A DNA stretch of 64,000 nt, taken from positions 1 through 64,000 of the forward strand of contig SUUG01000005.1 of NCBI GenBank assembly GCA_015062655.1. Direction: 5' to 3'. Source of the stretch: Coriobacteriaceae bacterium (GTDB lineage Bacteria > Actinomycetota > Coriobacteriia > Coriobacteriales > Coriobacteriaceae). Within the stretch, counting starts at the first letter, position 1; each line of letters opens with the position of its first letter. A model generated the notes under the pieces. It was not told the DNA's origin. It saw only the letters and a list, made by a program, of their open reading frames with translations, and searched no databases. Below are positions 8,907-17,233 of the stretch, one piece after another. The position numbers and the translations under genes were made by a program.

Positions 8907-9842
8907 TGTCGGGAAAGTTGGTGTAGTGGCTCGTTAGCCGAGAATCCGGCCAATGCCCCGAATCACCATCTCCCTGACATCCTATGCTGCCTCCAGCTTG
9001 TCCGCAAGCTCGAGGCTGGCGTCGATCGCCCCCTGCGCCACCAGCCGGAAGACGGCGGCCCGCCCTTCGGTGGGCGGCTCGCCGGCCGGCCCCTCCTCGC
9101 AGAGCTCCGCCATCGCCTTCTCGGAGAAGTGGCGGGAGGCCGACCGGGCATCGTCCTGATCGCACATGACGGCGCCGGCGAGGCGCTCCAGCGACGCGGC
9201 GGACGGGAACGCCTGCACCACGCGGCTCCTTCGCTTTATCTCCCTGTTCGCCCGCTCCTAGAGGTTGTTGGTCCGCAGGCGCTTCCAGTGGCTCGCCGGG
9301 AAGTCGAGGTGGGCGAGCGCGTCGGGCTCCGCCCCCTCGAGGATGCGCGCCCCCTCGGGGCAGCACCCCTCCAGCATGTCGGCGGCGATGTGGCAGGCCG
9401 CCCTCACGGCCCCCGCCCCCTTGAGCCGGGACACGGGCGCGACGATGCGGCGGACGCGCTTGGCGAGCCTCCTCGAGCCCGCCGCCCGCGCGCAGTCGCG
9501 CATCAGGTGCACGACGCAGCGCTGCCGGGCGGCCCCCTGGAACTCCTCCTCCACCGCCCGCCGGAGCCCCTCGTGGGCGTCGGAGGTGACGAGCCTGACG
9601 CCGCGGACGCCCCCGGCCCCGATTCCCCTGGGGAAGGCCGGCCACGAGCCGTGGCTCTCGGTGTCCACGACCCCGATTCCGAGGACGTGCCTCCAGCCGT
9701 CCGTGTCGCAGCCGATCGCGGTGGCGACGGCCGTCGAGGCGACGCGGCCCTCGCGCCTGCACTTGACGTACGTCGCGTCGATCCACAGGCAGGGCGGGCT
9801 CAAGGCGTTCGGCGGGGGCGGCGGGACCGTGCACGACGCCAT
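8907..9842 (-). mobile_element. Truncated IS256-family element with broken transposase
   Basis: The minus strand encodes the central and C-terminal parts of a mutator-type (IS256) transposase: [49 protein letters not shown] and RCVVHLMRD, then [11 protein letters not shown], an in-frame TAG at 9257-9259, and [19 protein letters not shown]. The usual residue at the TAG is Gln, so a single CAG-to-TAG change is likely. About 150 N-terminal residues are missing at the 9.8-kb end, where the element abuts the broken metK. TGTCGGGAAAGTTGGTGTAG near 8908 may be the surviving terminal repeat. Confidence 0.8.
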
Positions 9843-9914
9843 CAGGGGCCGCAGGGAGCGGCTCGGGCCGGCCGCCTAGGCCCGTCCAAGAAAACGTCCG
9901 CATCCCCACTTCGC

Positions 9915-10158
9915 CGCCCACGATAACCGTGTTTGCAGTCACAAAGGTCTCGCAGGCGCAGCGGGCCTTGCCGATTCCGGGTGACATATCCGATGATGTG
10001 CCCCGTTCTTCGTTCTCGAGATTTATCTCATCGCTGAGTATGGCATCCAAGATGGCATCAGATATTTGATCGCATATTTTATCGGGATGACCTTCCGTAA
10101 CGCTTTCCGAAGTGAAAAGGTGTTCACAAGCTGAAATGGAATGGCGGATGTCAATCAT
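9915..10158 (-). pseudogene. metK: S-adenosylmethionine synthetase, N-terminal remnant
   Basis: From the ATG at 10158 the frame reads [28 protein letters not shown] and later [16 protein letters not shown], the clear N-terminus of MetK including the ATP-binding HPDK motif. The match stops abruptly at the edge of the IS256 remnant, so about 80% of the enzyme is lost. It carries an unusual extra segment ([12 protein letters not shown]...) between the two motifs. It follows the protease gene of the epipeptide-like operon by 100 bases, on the same strand and with the same AT-rich codon use. It may once have supplied SAM to the radical SAM epimerase. Confidence 0.8.
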
Positions 10159-10258
10159 GGTCGTTCTCTTTACTATTCAGATGGCTCATCTGCTCTGCCA
10201 AGTTTCGAAGAAATGAAGATGCATATTTGCTGGTTATCGTGATGGATGTTCATGGCTA

Positions 10259-11173
10259 TCACTTTGGCGTTACATTGAGCACCATGTCGCACAGCGTGAC
10301 GCTGATAGACGCCATGGCAAAAAGAATGAAGAGAAGATTGGCGCAATAGTAAAGAAGCAAGATTCTTTCGACTCGTTGACCGGCGAGAGCCATCTTGAAA
10401 GCCCTTTTGGAGCGCTTCATTAAATTTGGGACAGAAAGGATATCGCAAAGAATGAAATAGCCGTCAAGCTTGAGAAAGGGCGTGAGGTTTCCCACAATGA
10501 AGGCTATGGAGACATAGTTTAATGGTAGATACAACTTACCGGAGGCCAGCTCTGCAATGCATAGGCAGAGCAATGTGACGCTGTTGAAATATGGGCCGGC
10601 GAGGGAGGTGGCAATTCGCTGCTTCGTGCTCGCCATGCAAATATCTGCGGTGTCCACAAAGAACATGGGAAGACCATAGTTAAGCTTGAGACCGCATCTG
10701 CCAACCGTTCTTCCTGCGCGCATGCATGCTAGCACATGCCCACTTTCATGGACAGTTATGCTGAAGACAATCCAAAGTGTCAAGAGAGCAGGGTTGGCAT
10801 CGGCAAGATTTACAGTCGATTGGCAGATGAAGCTGGCGGCAATGGCAGCGATGCAAGATGCAATCATCAACAAGGGAGAGAAGAACCAGACGGGAGGCAT
10901 ACTCTTTAGTCGAGAAGAGGGGTCAAAGGAGAAGATTCTGCGCATGTACCAGCGATCCTCGGCGACACATGGACGTTCGTTGTTGAAGCATCTTTCGCTA
11001 AAACGCAATAAACCACTTGAGGGCAACTGCATCAGCGCCTGCAAATGTGACCCACGAACTAGCTTGTATCGTGTTGGATTTAATTGCTTGATTATTGCAT
11101 AGGAGCACCCTTCGAAGTGGATTTCATACTGTTCACTCCCCTTCGATTGAACGAAGATATTTTGCATAGACAT
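10259..11173 (-). CDS. Membrane-embedded M50-type protease, EpeP/YydH-like
   Basis: A 304-residue membrane protein with zinc-protease motif HESGH at residues 142-146 and the second M50 signature FLKLDGYFILCD near residue 237, within several hydrophobic segments. YydH/EpeP of Bacillus subtilis is a protein of this type that processes the epipeptide precursor. Its place directly after a YydG-like epimerase gene supports the same role here. The start overlaps the epimerase stop by about 40 bases. Base composition is far lower in GC than the surrounding genome. Confidence 0.8.
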   Translation of the reverse strand: MSMQNIFVQSKGSEQYEIHFEGCSYAIIKQLNPTRYKLVRGSHLQALMQLPSSGLLRFSERCFNNERPCVAEDRWYMRRIFSFDPSSRLKSMPPVWFFSPLLMIASCIAAIAASFICQSTVNLADANPALLTLWIVFSITVHESGHVLACMRAGRTVGRCGLKLNYGLPMFFVDTADICMASTKQRIATSLAGPYFNSVTLLCLCIAELASGKLYLPLNYVSIAFIVGNLTPFLKLDGYFILCDILSVPNLMKRSKRAFKMALAGQRVERILLLYYCANLLFILFAMASISVTLCDMVLNVTPK

Positions 11174-12131
11174 CTCGACGATAGCTTTCTAGGTAGGGTT
11201 CGAGCTTTTTAATGAACTCGGTGTCGGAAAAGACTCGATAGCACAGGTCGCAGATTCCGATGTAGCTTTCTGATTCAAAGTCTCGGTGCCCAATTTGCTT
11301 GGCAAGTTTGACGAAATGACCGATGCCGTGCTTCGCGGCAATTCTTACAAGCATGTTTGAATGGTACCTTTTGCAGAGGTCCCCAATTTCATCTTGGAAT
11401 ACGTTTCCAAGGCGGAACGCTTCGATGCGTCCCATTTGAGAGCAACAAGGATAGGCTTCACCGTCCGGATATATAGCGATCATACTAAGATCGCTACAAT
11501 GACCATTTTTCTTTGCAATGGTTGAATCATAGATGTAATCGGATGGTTCAATATATTTAGCTGCGGAGCCGACCGGAAGACACGGAGCAACGATGTGGCG
11601 AACACCTATGAGTAATTCTCCCAGCTCGCTAAACATATCCCCAAGGTCGCATTCGGAATGCGTGATAATGCTGCCGATATCACAGGGCAAATCACGCTTC
11701 TTTGCGGCTCGAAGAACGTTCGCAACATTCTTTACAGGGATATATTCTCCATGGAATCTATCGGCGCTGATGCTTAGCCTTGTGAGCCCGGCATCGCAGA
11801 GCTCCGATACGATTCGCTCGGCGTCGGCTGGGGTTTTCGCCCAAAAGCAATTTGTCGTGCAGCTCGACTCGAATTCAAAGTCATGTGCCATGCCAACAAA
11901 CTACAAGAGATCCTGATAGCGCAAGAAAGGTTCTCCACCTGAAAAAGCGATGGTTTTCAAGCTAGCGTATCCATTGGAACGATGGGTGGCGGCCTCCTTT
12001 ATAACACGTTCCACGACGCTTGCCGGTATTTGTTCCTTTCTGGCGGGCCCGCACTCAAAGCAGCACATTCGGCATTGGGCGTTGCATTGAAACGTTAAAA
12101 TAATCCCAATCGTCCGGACCTGAGCTTTCAT
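11133..12131 (-). pseudogene. YydG/EpeE-like radical SAM peptide epimerase, interrupted by in-frame TAG
   Basis: Two ORF-track entries (12131-11901 and 11891-11133) lie in one frame separated only by TAG and three sense codons (PFLRYQDLL-TAG-FVGMAHDF). Joined, they give about 332 residues, close to B. subtilis EpeE. The radical SAM cluster motif is C16-NAQ-C20-RM-C23 in CNAQCRMCCFECGP, a pattern typical of YydG. Further shared features are FSGGEPFL, NCFWA, ISADRFHGEYIPV, YPDGEAYPCCS and the Cys pair ICDLCYRVF near the end. The protein would invert the alpha carbon of selected Val/Ile residues of the precursor. The amber codon aligns with a Glu position as I recall YydG. Without readthrough or reinitiation at the ATG at 11891 the enzyme is inactive. 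Confidence 0.82.
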
Positions 12132-12134
12132 GTC

Positions 12135-12926
12135 TTACCTCCCTTGAGTTGAAGGCGAGCCCCAATATCGGTTGTTTTTCGCCAGGCGCCTTACTCCTAG
12201 CGCTGCGGTTCCCACAGCGATTAGCAGCCATATAAGGGATAGTGAGAGGGCGATAAAAGGTCCGTGCAATGAGAAGTCAAGGGAAAGCGAGGCAATCTGC
12301 GGGCTGATTCCGTCATAACCTAGGAGATAACCCATCATGAATGTCGAGAAGCTGCTGGTATCGGTCTGGAACGTCAGTCCGTAGAAGTTGTAATTAATCG
12401 AACTTCCAATTACAAACAGGATGAAGAGGGCAAGAACGGAAAACATGGGGTTGCGAAGAAAGACCGATACGGCGCAGGAGAGCGCGAGGACGAACGCAAC
12501 GGCAAGAAGCGAGTAGGATACTGCATAGACATTGGCATGAATATTGGAGCTGTCGTTGGCGATGATGACGACAGCGAAAACAACCAACACGCCAACCCAG
12601 GAGCATATTAGCAAGACCGTCGCTCGCGATATCATTGCACGAACTGGAGAGACACCAATCTGTGGATAGAAGTCATACGAACCATTTTGAAAATCACGTG
12701 AGAAGGCATAGGAGTATACAGATCCTAGAGAAATCACGCTGAATTGAGCGAAAGAGTTGAACACTGATATGATTGCCGCATCACCTTGCTCGAGACGGTA
12801 TGCCTGCATGAGCGATGGTGCGAAAAAGAAGGTCGTGCCGACGAACAATGTAAAGATTGCAAGAAGGGCGAAAAGGAGATTGCCCCGCTTTGCTCGCGAA
12901 AATTCAAAGCGAAGAAGCCGATTCAT
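12135..12926 (-). CDS. ABC transporter permease, EpeB/YydJ-like
   Basis: A 263-residue polytopic membrane protein with six or so hydrophobic segments (for example LLFALLAIFTLFVGTTFFF and ALFILFVIGSSINY) and a positively charged N-terminus. It overlaps the ATPase gene by 23 bases and is followed after 3 bases by the epimerase gene, so the genes are translationally coupled. By position it is the permease half of the transporter that exports or confers immunity to the epipeptide (EpeAB, formerly YydIJ). AT-rich relative to the genome. Confidence 0.8.
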   Translation of the reverse strand: MNRLLRFEFSRAKRGNLLFALLAIFTLFVGTTFFFAPSLMQAYRLEQGDAAIISVFNSFAQFSVISLGSVYSYAFSRDFQNGSYDFYPQIGVSPVRAMISRATVLLICSWVGVLVVFAVVIIANDSSNIHANVYAVSYSLLAVAFVLALSCAVSVFLRNPMFSVLALFILFVIGSSINYNFYGLTFQTDTSSFSTFMMGYLLGYDGISPQIASLSLDFSLHGPFIALSLSLIWLLIAVGTAALGVRRLAKNNRYWGSPSTQGR

Positions 12927-13593
12927 GTGCGGTCTCCCTTTCGTTCGATTTGATTATCGACATCATGAACCGACGAAGTTTCTCAACGGTTCTACTTCCG
13001 TCATAGCGGATGAGTTGCGAGCTTGCGGCATCAAGGAAGAAAATCTCCCCCCCGAGATCGATTACATCTTCAAGATTGTGAGAGGTGTTGAAGACGGTGA
13101 TTCCTTGAAGTCTCCTTACGGCGTCAAGACATGTTTCTCGACTTCGGTAGTCAAGTCCGCTGAACGCTTCATCAAGAAGAAGGATTCGCTTGCCCGCCGC
13201 TAAAACAAGAGATATTTCTAAAAGACGCCGCTGCCCAGTACTTAAAGCGGAAACTTTGCTGTGGAGTAGTAAGGAAACAGAATCTGCGAGCACTGGAGAA
13301 CAATCGCATAAACGTTCAAAGCATTGCGGGCCAATGAGTTTGAGCAAATCGTTAACAGATACTTCGAGAGGCGGTTGAATCCTGTCAGATATCAACGAGC
13401 AACTGCTAGTGACGAGATGGGGGACTGAGCCTTTGAGAGGCGGAATTACTCCCGCAAGAGTTTTATAGAAAGTTGTTTTCCCGCAGCCATTGTCGCCAAC
13501 GATGTTGATGGTTGTTCCAAGGTCGAAATCAATCGCCAAACCAATCAGAAGGGGATCGTTTCTATTATAGCCGATGTCTAGACGCAACTGCAT
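12904..13593 (-). CDS. ABC transporter ATPase, EpeA/YydI-like
   Basis: A 229-residue single ABC domain: Walker A GDNGCGKTT near residue 34, signature STGQRRLLEIS, Walker B ILLLDEAFSGLD and switch His in NTSHNLED. The start was set at the ATG at 13593, which is preceded by GGAGGAG at proper spacing, rather than the track start seven codons earlier. It is the first gene of the minus-strand operon. TATACT about 40 bases upstream of the ATG is a good -10 candidate. Confidence 0.85.
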   Translation of the reverse strand: MQLRLDIGYNRNDPLLIGLAIDFDLGTTINIVGDNGCGKTTFYKTLAGVIPPLKGSVPHLVTSSCSLISDRIQPPLEVSVNDLLKLIGPQCFERLCDCSPVLADSVSLLLHSKVSALSTGQRRLLEISLVLAAGKRILLLDEAFSGLDYRSRETCLDAVRRLQGITVFNTSHNLEDVIDLGGEIFFLDAASSQLIRYDGSRTVEKLRRFMMSIIKSNERETAHESASSL

Positions 13594-13827
13594 GACCGCT
13601 CTCCTCCGACGCAAGAAGGATAATTAGTTCAGTATAGCATATGTATATGGAAGAATAGTCTTTTTTGAGAAAAACAGTTGCTTTAGATTCACCAACATGG
13701 TATTTAGGAATCTAAATAGAAGTCTAGCTATCTCGCTTCGAAGATGGAGGCTCATGAAGGAGGTGAAAATACGGGTCGATATCATGAGAAACGGGGATAG
13801 ATTGGGAGAAGATGATTGGAGGACAAG
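13594..13827. promoter_or_regulatory. Divergent promoter region of the epipeptide-like locus
   Basis: This AT-rich 234-base gap separates the minus-strand ABC/epimerase operon from the plus-strand precursor. On the minus strand TATACT stands as a -10. On the plus strand TTGCTT, 17 bases, then TATTTA is a weak promoter candidate overlapping an inverted repeat AGATTC...GAATCT that could be an operator. The precursor has a long 5' leader of roughly 110 bases with two possible minicistrons, neither convincing. Confidence 0.4.
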
Positions 13828-13968
13828 ATGGAGAAGAACGAGAAGAAGATTATGAGCATCGATGAGCTGCTGGAAACTGACTTCGATTCTGAGGTTGAGG
13901 ATGTTGAAGGACACGAGAACCTCACTTGGATTCTCTGGGGTCCTCAGTGGATCATCGTGACTCCATAG
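13828..13968 (+). CDS. Epipeptide-like RiPP precursor peptide
   Basis: A 46-residue peptide absent from the ORF track, with GGAGG five bases before the ATG. The leader is acidic and helical (KIMSIDELLETDFDSEVED). The C-terminal core ENLTWILWGPQWIIVTP is hydrophobic and Trp-rich. B. subtilis EpeX/YydF is 49 residues, with D-Val36 after LWYF and D-allo-Ile44 in RWIL, eight residues apart. Here two W-I motifs (Trp34-Ile35 and Trp41-Ile42-Ile43) place Ile35 and Ile43 eight apart. The reading rests on size, core pattern and the adjacent YydG/YydH/YydI/YydJ-like genes. The reverse-strand ORF 13624-13980 is a shadow of it. Confidence 0.8.
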   Translation: MEKNEKKIMSIDELLETDFDSEVEDVEGHENLTWILWGPQWIIVTP

Positions 13969-13990
13969 TATCTTTGGCATCGTTGTGTTT

Positions 13991-14034
13991 GGGGCGGGGT
14001 CCCGATGATTTCATCGGGACCCCGCCCATCTTTT
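13991..14034 (+). terminator. Strong rho-independent terminator after the precursor
   Basis: GGGCGGGGTCCCGATGA and TCATCGGGACCCCGCCC form a near-perfect 17-base stem with a tiny loop, followed by ATCTTTT. It lies 23 bases after the precursor stop, so the precursor is probably a short, abundant transcript of its own. Confidence 0.85.
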
Positions 14035-14188
14035 CAGGGTTTTGGCGTGCCCGGAGTGCGCAGCGCGCCGGGAAAGAGAACCGTCCGTCACTTGGGTGAT
14101 GGCTATTCGTTTTACAGGATCACCCTCCCGCTGGACACTTGCAATCGCTCCGGGTGCGAGGAATCCGAATGGAGGGGGTGGTGAGCGT

Positions 14189-14510
14189 GTGGATCAGAAG
14201 GTCTGCAGTCTGTCGTACACGAAGTGGATGTGCAGGCACCGCATTGTGTTCACGTCGAAGTATAGGCGCAGGGTGATAAACAGCCAGTCGGATTCAACCT
14301 TAGCGAGTTTTTCAGGAGGCCCTGCCGGTGCAAGGGAATCGAAATAATCAGGGGCGTCTGATGCTCGGCCATGTGCACGTGCCGTTCGCCATGCCATCGA
14401 AGCTCTTGGTGACGATCGCTGGGCGCATCAGGGAGCAGGAGAAGGCGAACATAGTTCAGTGTCAAGGAGCATGAGGGCCTGTTTGGGGAGGCGCTGGCGC
14501 CGTCAGTTTG
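14189..14510 (+). pseudogene. IS200/IS605 TnpA remnant
   Basis: From a GTG at 14189 behind a GGAGGGGG site the frame reads VDQKVCSLSYTKWMCRHRIV then FTSKYRRRVI, the N-terminus of the IS200 Y1 transposase. Further on, in shifted frames, come a degenerate MLGHVHV (normally MPDHVHM), IREQEKANI and VKEHEGLFGE, matching the centre and the C-terminal YIQEQEK...VKEYEDPF. The middle is deleted and at least two frameshifts are present, so it is inactive. Confidence 0.7.
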
Positions 14511-15227
14511 ACCTGTTCGCCACCGGTTAAGCTGCGATGTGGCCTGAACGAAGTTCGACCGGCGCCTTTAGACGTTGGCCTTAGACCCGAGTGCTGCACC
14601 CTAAGAGCGGACCATCCTGCCCAAGGGCAGTCTTGATTTGCTGGATGAAGCATCCTTAACTAGGGAAATTGCAATTTGTGCAGTATCGACAAGTGCGATT
14701 CATATTCGTTTGCATGCGATTCCTCAGTGTCTGACCGCGTGTTGGATGACTTCATGGTGTCTTGGGACGCAAACGGTCAGGGGTTTTGAATGCGCATCAT
14801 GTTGATATGATGGTGCTCTCTCCTCGATCTAGGCTTTGTGCGGAAAAGGGTAAAGGCGCAGACAGGCGCTGTGTTTCGGGATGTCTAATGTTTTGGCGTG
14901 GTGGTTTGCTGTGTCACATTCGATCCCGAACTCGACTATGGCCAATTTCGACAGGGTGACATCGGTCGGCTTATTTTCGTGATTCGTCTGCCCCCTCGAT
15001 TGCTACAGACAATCCAGAAAAACAAATAAATATTAATTTCGCCGGCTTCCCCCGCTAGGTACGTCCTGTCCGTATGGATGAGGGGGCGCTCCCCTCATGG
15101 ACCTTGAGAACCGCATAACCGTCCGCAACGGCAAGGGCATGAGCGCGCCACGCGATGAGGGCTCTCGGGGGCGGACGGGAGCCGCGTCGTGCGGCGTTGT
15201 CGGTCGCGGGCGCGATTGCCCCGCGAC
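14511..15227. other. Gene-poor debris region
   Basis: No convincing gene is visible. Composition is intermediate between the AT-rich epipeptide island and the GC-rich chromosome. A plus-strand frame at 15098 starting MDLENRITVRNGKGM is short and ends without domain similarity. The stretch probably holds eroded flanks of the IS200 copy and the unidentified remnant that follows. Confidence 0.4.
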
Positions 15228-15495
15228 CGTACATACACCTTCAGACAGTTGACGGGCGGCGTTGAGAGCAGGCTTATGCCCCTCGGTATAAAAGACCTCG
15301 TTTTGCGCCTCCAGGATGTGCGCGGCGTCCCCGATGCGCTCGGCGCACCTCTCGCTTATCGAGCTCAGGGCCAGGACGCCCTCGACGTCGAGCGGGTCCA
15401 GCTGGTCGGCGTGCGCCAAGGATTCGAGCAGCTGGTCCAAGCCCCTTGCCTGACGTCGCTGGCACCTTTTTAAAGAGCGGCTGATCGGCTTTCAA
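15228..15495 (-). pseudogene. Unidentified gene remnant with a one-base frameshift
   Basis: The minus strand reads MKADQPLFKKVPATSGKGL, then one extra G in CTTGGACC, then in the next frame DQLLESLAHADQLDPLDVEG and RIGDAAHILEAQNEVFYTEG. Composition and codon use look genuine across the break. I do not recognise the family. After HKPALNAARQLSEG the similarity to normal coding sequence fades. Confidence 0.4.
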
Positions 15496-15519
15496 TGAAA
15501 GAAAGCAAGAGGTCGACCA

Positions 15520-15561
15520 AAGGAAAAGCGGGGCGCTCTCCAGCTGGAGAACGCCCCGCGC
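15520..15561 (-). terminator. Terminator of the LPKTG surface protein gene
   Basis: Read on the minus strand, GCGGGGCGTTCTCCAGCTGGAGAGCGCCCCGC is a long near-perfect hairpin followed by TTTTCCTTT, located 26 bases after the stop codon. Confidence 0.85.
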
Positions 15562-15586
15562 TCGTTTACGACATTGCCTAGATCGT

Positions 15587-16891
15587 CTAATCTTCTGACT
15601 CGCGATCTCGACGGGCCCTCCTAGCGAGTGCCAAGCTCGCCGCGGCCGCGCAGGCCGCGCCTGCGGCTGCCAGGGCGGCGATTCCGCTCTCGTCCCCGGT
15701 TTTGGGCAGAGCCTTGACCGAAGAGGCAGGACCGGACTTCTTGGAAGGATCCTGGCTCGCGCGGCCGCGCTGCCCGGAGTTGCCGCCGCCCTCCACGGAC
15801 CTGCGGGGAGGTTCCTTGCCGGCGCCGTCCTTGCCGTCCGGCTCAGCCGGGCCGGCAGGGGGCAGGGTCGCGGGGACCTGCTGCAGCCGGGTGTAGAAGT
15901 TCCTCACGACGTTCCCGGCCTTCACCTGCACCCTGGACCCGGAGTCGACGTAGGCTCCCATCGAGGCGGTCTCTCCGGCCGCGAAGCGGTAGCCCTGCGG
16001 CAGGGAGAACTCGAGGGTGTACTCGCCCTCGGGCACGTCCGCGAACTCGAAGGTGAAGCCGTTGGCGAGGATCCGGGAGGGCTCCACCCGGGCGCCGTCG
16101 GCCGAGACGAGGGCCGGCTTCATCTCGCCGAGCAGGGCGGCGTCGGGGTAGTCCCGCCCCCCGTCGACGAGCAGGTGCACGCTGAACTGCACGCGCTTGG
16201 CGGTCGCGGGCGCCGGGGCGTCCTCAACGAAGGTCCACGAGGCGTACGTGCCCAGGTTGCCCTTCATCACGCTGGTGTCGCCCATGGGCCATCCGTCGAA
16301 CACCCACTTGCCGCCGTCGACCTCGACCTCGGTCCTGGCGGGCTGGGGATGGTGGACGACGTCGCCGTCCTTCAGGCCCTCGATCGGGGCGGGGAGGAGG
16401 TCGAGCACTTCCTTGGGCAGCCTGTCATGGCCGGCGGCCCCGCTCTTCGTGGACGGAGAGAAGTGGTAGTCCGCGAAGAGCGGCTTGTACTGCTCCATCT
16501 TCCACGTGCCGACGAACCTCACGTCCGCACCGTCGACCGTCGCCTCGGCCTTGTCCCAGCCCTGGAAGCGCCAGACGCCGCCGTCTCCTCTCACCTCGGT
16601 GGCCGCCGGTGCGGGCGGGACCACCCTCGTGCCGTCCGCGACGTCGGCCTGCGCGGCGGGCAGCAGGTCCTTCACCTCCTGGTTCAGAGTGCGCCATGCC
16701 ACGCTGCTCTTGAACTCGTAGCTGACCGTGTAGGAGGCTTCCGCCGCGCCCGAGAGGGCGCCAGCCGCCTCGGCGGCCGGCGCCTCGGGAACGGTCGCCG
16801 GCGGCTCGTCAGCGAAAGCCGCCCCTCCGCCGAGGCACATGGCAGCGGCCAGGCAAAGGGCGATGGCCGGCGCTGCTTTTCTCTTTCTCAT
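15587..16891 (-). CDS. LPXTG-anchored surface protein with two SHIRT domains
   Basis: A 434-residue secreted protein. Residues 1-27 (MRKRKAAPAIALCLAAAMCL...AFA) are a signal peptide. Two SHIRT-like domains follow at about 54-131 and 141-220, each with DLLPA, DG-x-V-x-x-P-x-P-x-x-TEV and a W-F-GW core. Residues 235-330 form a Cna-B-like fold (FADVPEGEYTLEFSLPQGY), then comes a Pro/Gly-rich wall-spanning linker, sortase motif LPKTG at 395-399, a hydrophobic helix and the tail RRARRDRESED. SHIRT domains form rod-like stalks in bacterial adhesins. The start at 16891 follows AGGAAAGGACAGG; the track start is 13 codons too early. The upstream 9-G run suggests phase-variable transcription. Confidence 0.85.
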   Translation of the reverse strand: MRKRKAAPAIALCLAAAMCLGGGAAFADEPPATVPEAPAAEAAGALSGAAEASYTVSYEFKSSVAWRTLNQEVKDLLPAAQADVADGTRVVPPAPAATEVRGDGGVWRFQGWDKAEATVDGADVRFVGTWKMEQYKPLFADYHFSPSTKSGAAGHDRLPKEVLDLLPAPIEGLKDGDVVHHPQPARTEVEVDGGKWVFDGWPMGDTSVMKGNLGTYASWTFVEDAPAPATAKRVQFSVHLLVDGGRDYPDAALLGEMKPALVSADGARVEPSRILANGFTFEFADVPEGEYTLEFSLPQGYRFAAGETASMGAYVDSGSRVQVKAGNVVRNFYTRLQQVPATLPPAGPAEPDGKDGAGKEPPRRSVEGGGNSGQRGRASQDPSKKSGPASSVKALPKTGDESGIAALAAAGAACAAAASLALARRARRDRESED

Positions 16892-16960
16892 GATGCGTCC
16901 TGTCCTTTCCTTGTCCTCTCGTTCTTGCAAACCGCGCCAGAGCGGCGCGGAAGAAGGCGT

Positions 16961-17008
16961 TGTTTATACACCCCCCCCCGTCTAGTTTTCAGTGTAACTG
17001 TGTATGCA
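16961..17008 (-). promoter_or_regulatory. Putative promoter with 9-G homopolymer in the spacer
   Basis: On the minus strand CTGAAA (-35-like, 4 of 6), an 18-base spacer ending in nine consecutive G and TG, then TATAAA (-10, 5 of 6), lies about 75 bases before the surface protein start. Loss of one G would give the optimal 17-base spacing. This is the layout of slipped-strand phase-variable promoters. Confidence 0.45.
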
Positions 17009-17233
17009 CTGAAGAACCACCATGATTGTAGATTTTTCTCGCAATCGCTCGTAGAAAATTAACTTATAGAAAAACGGGCCGATCGACCCTGTCCAGGTCA
17101 ATCCTTCTTTTGCGCTGTTTGCATCAAATCAGACGGCTGCAGGTATGGTCTATGCAGGATTGTCCAGGAAACCGAGAATCCCATCATCATCTTTCGAGAA
17201 TCCGGGCTTCGAAAACAATACGGGATCCTTGCC
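17009..17233. other. Intergenic, no gene seen
   Basis: An AT-richer stretch with no supported gene. It contains several T-rich and A-rich runs but no clear hairpin. It separates the surface protein promoter from a truncated ATPase gene. Confidence 0.5.

Noticed and set aside
11133-11891. 252-aa ORF as a complete, separately translated radical SAM subunit
   Set aside because: It lacks the CxxxCxxC cluster motif, which sits in the upstream ORF of the same frame, and no ribosome site precedes its ATG. An interrupted single gene is the simpler reading.
13624-13980. 118-aa minus-strand ORF over the RiPP precursor
   Set aside because: It is antisense to the precursor, has no ribosome site, and ends inside the divergent promoter region. 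The plus-strand 46-aa ORF has a good ribosome site and a terminator.
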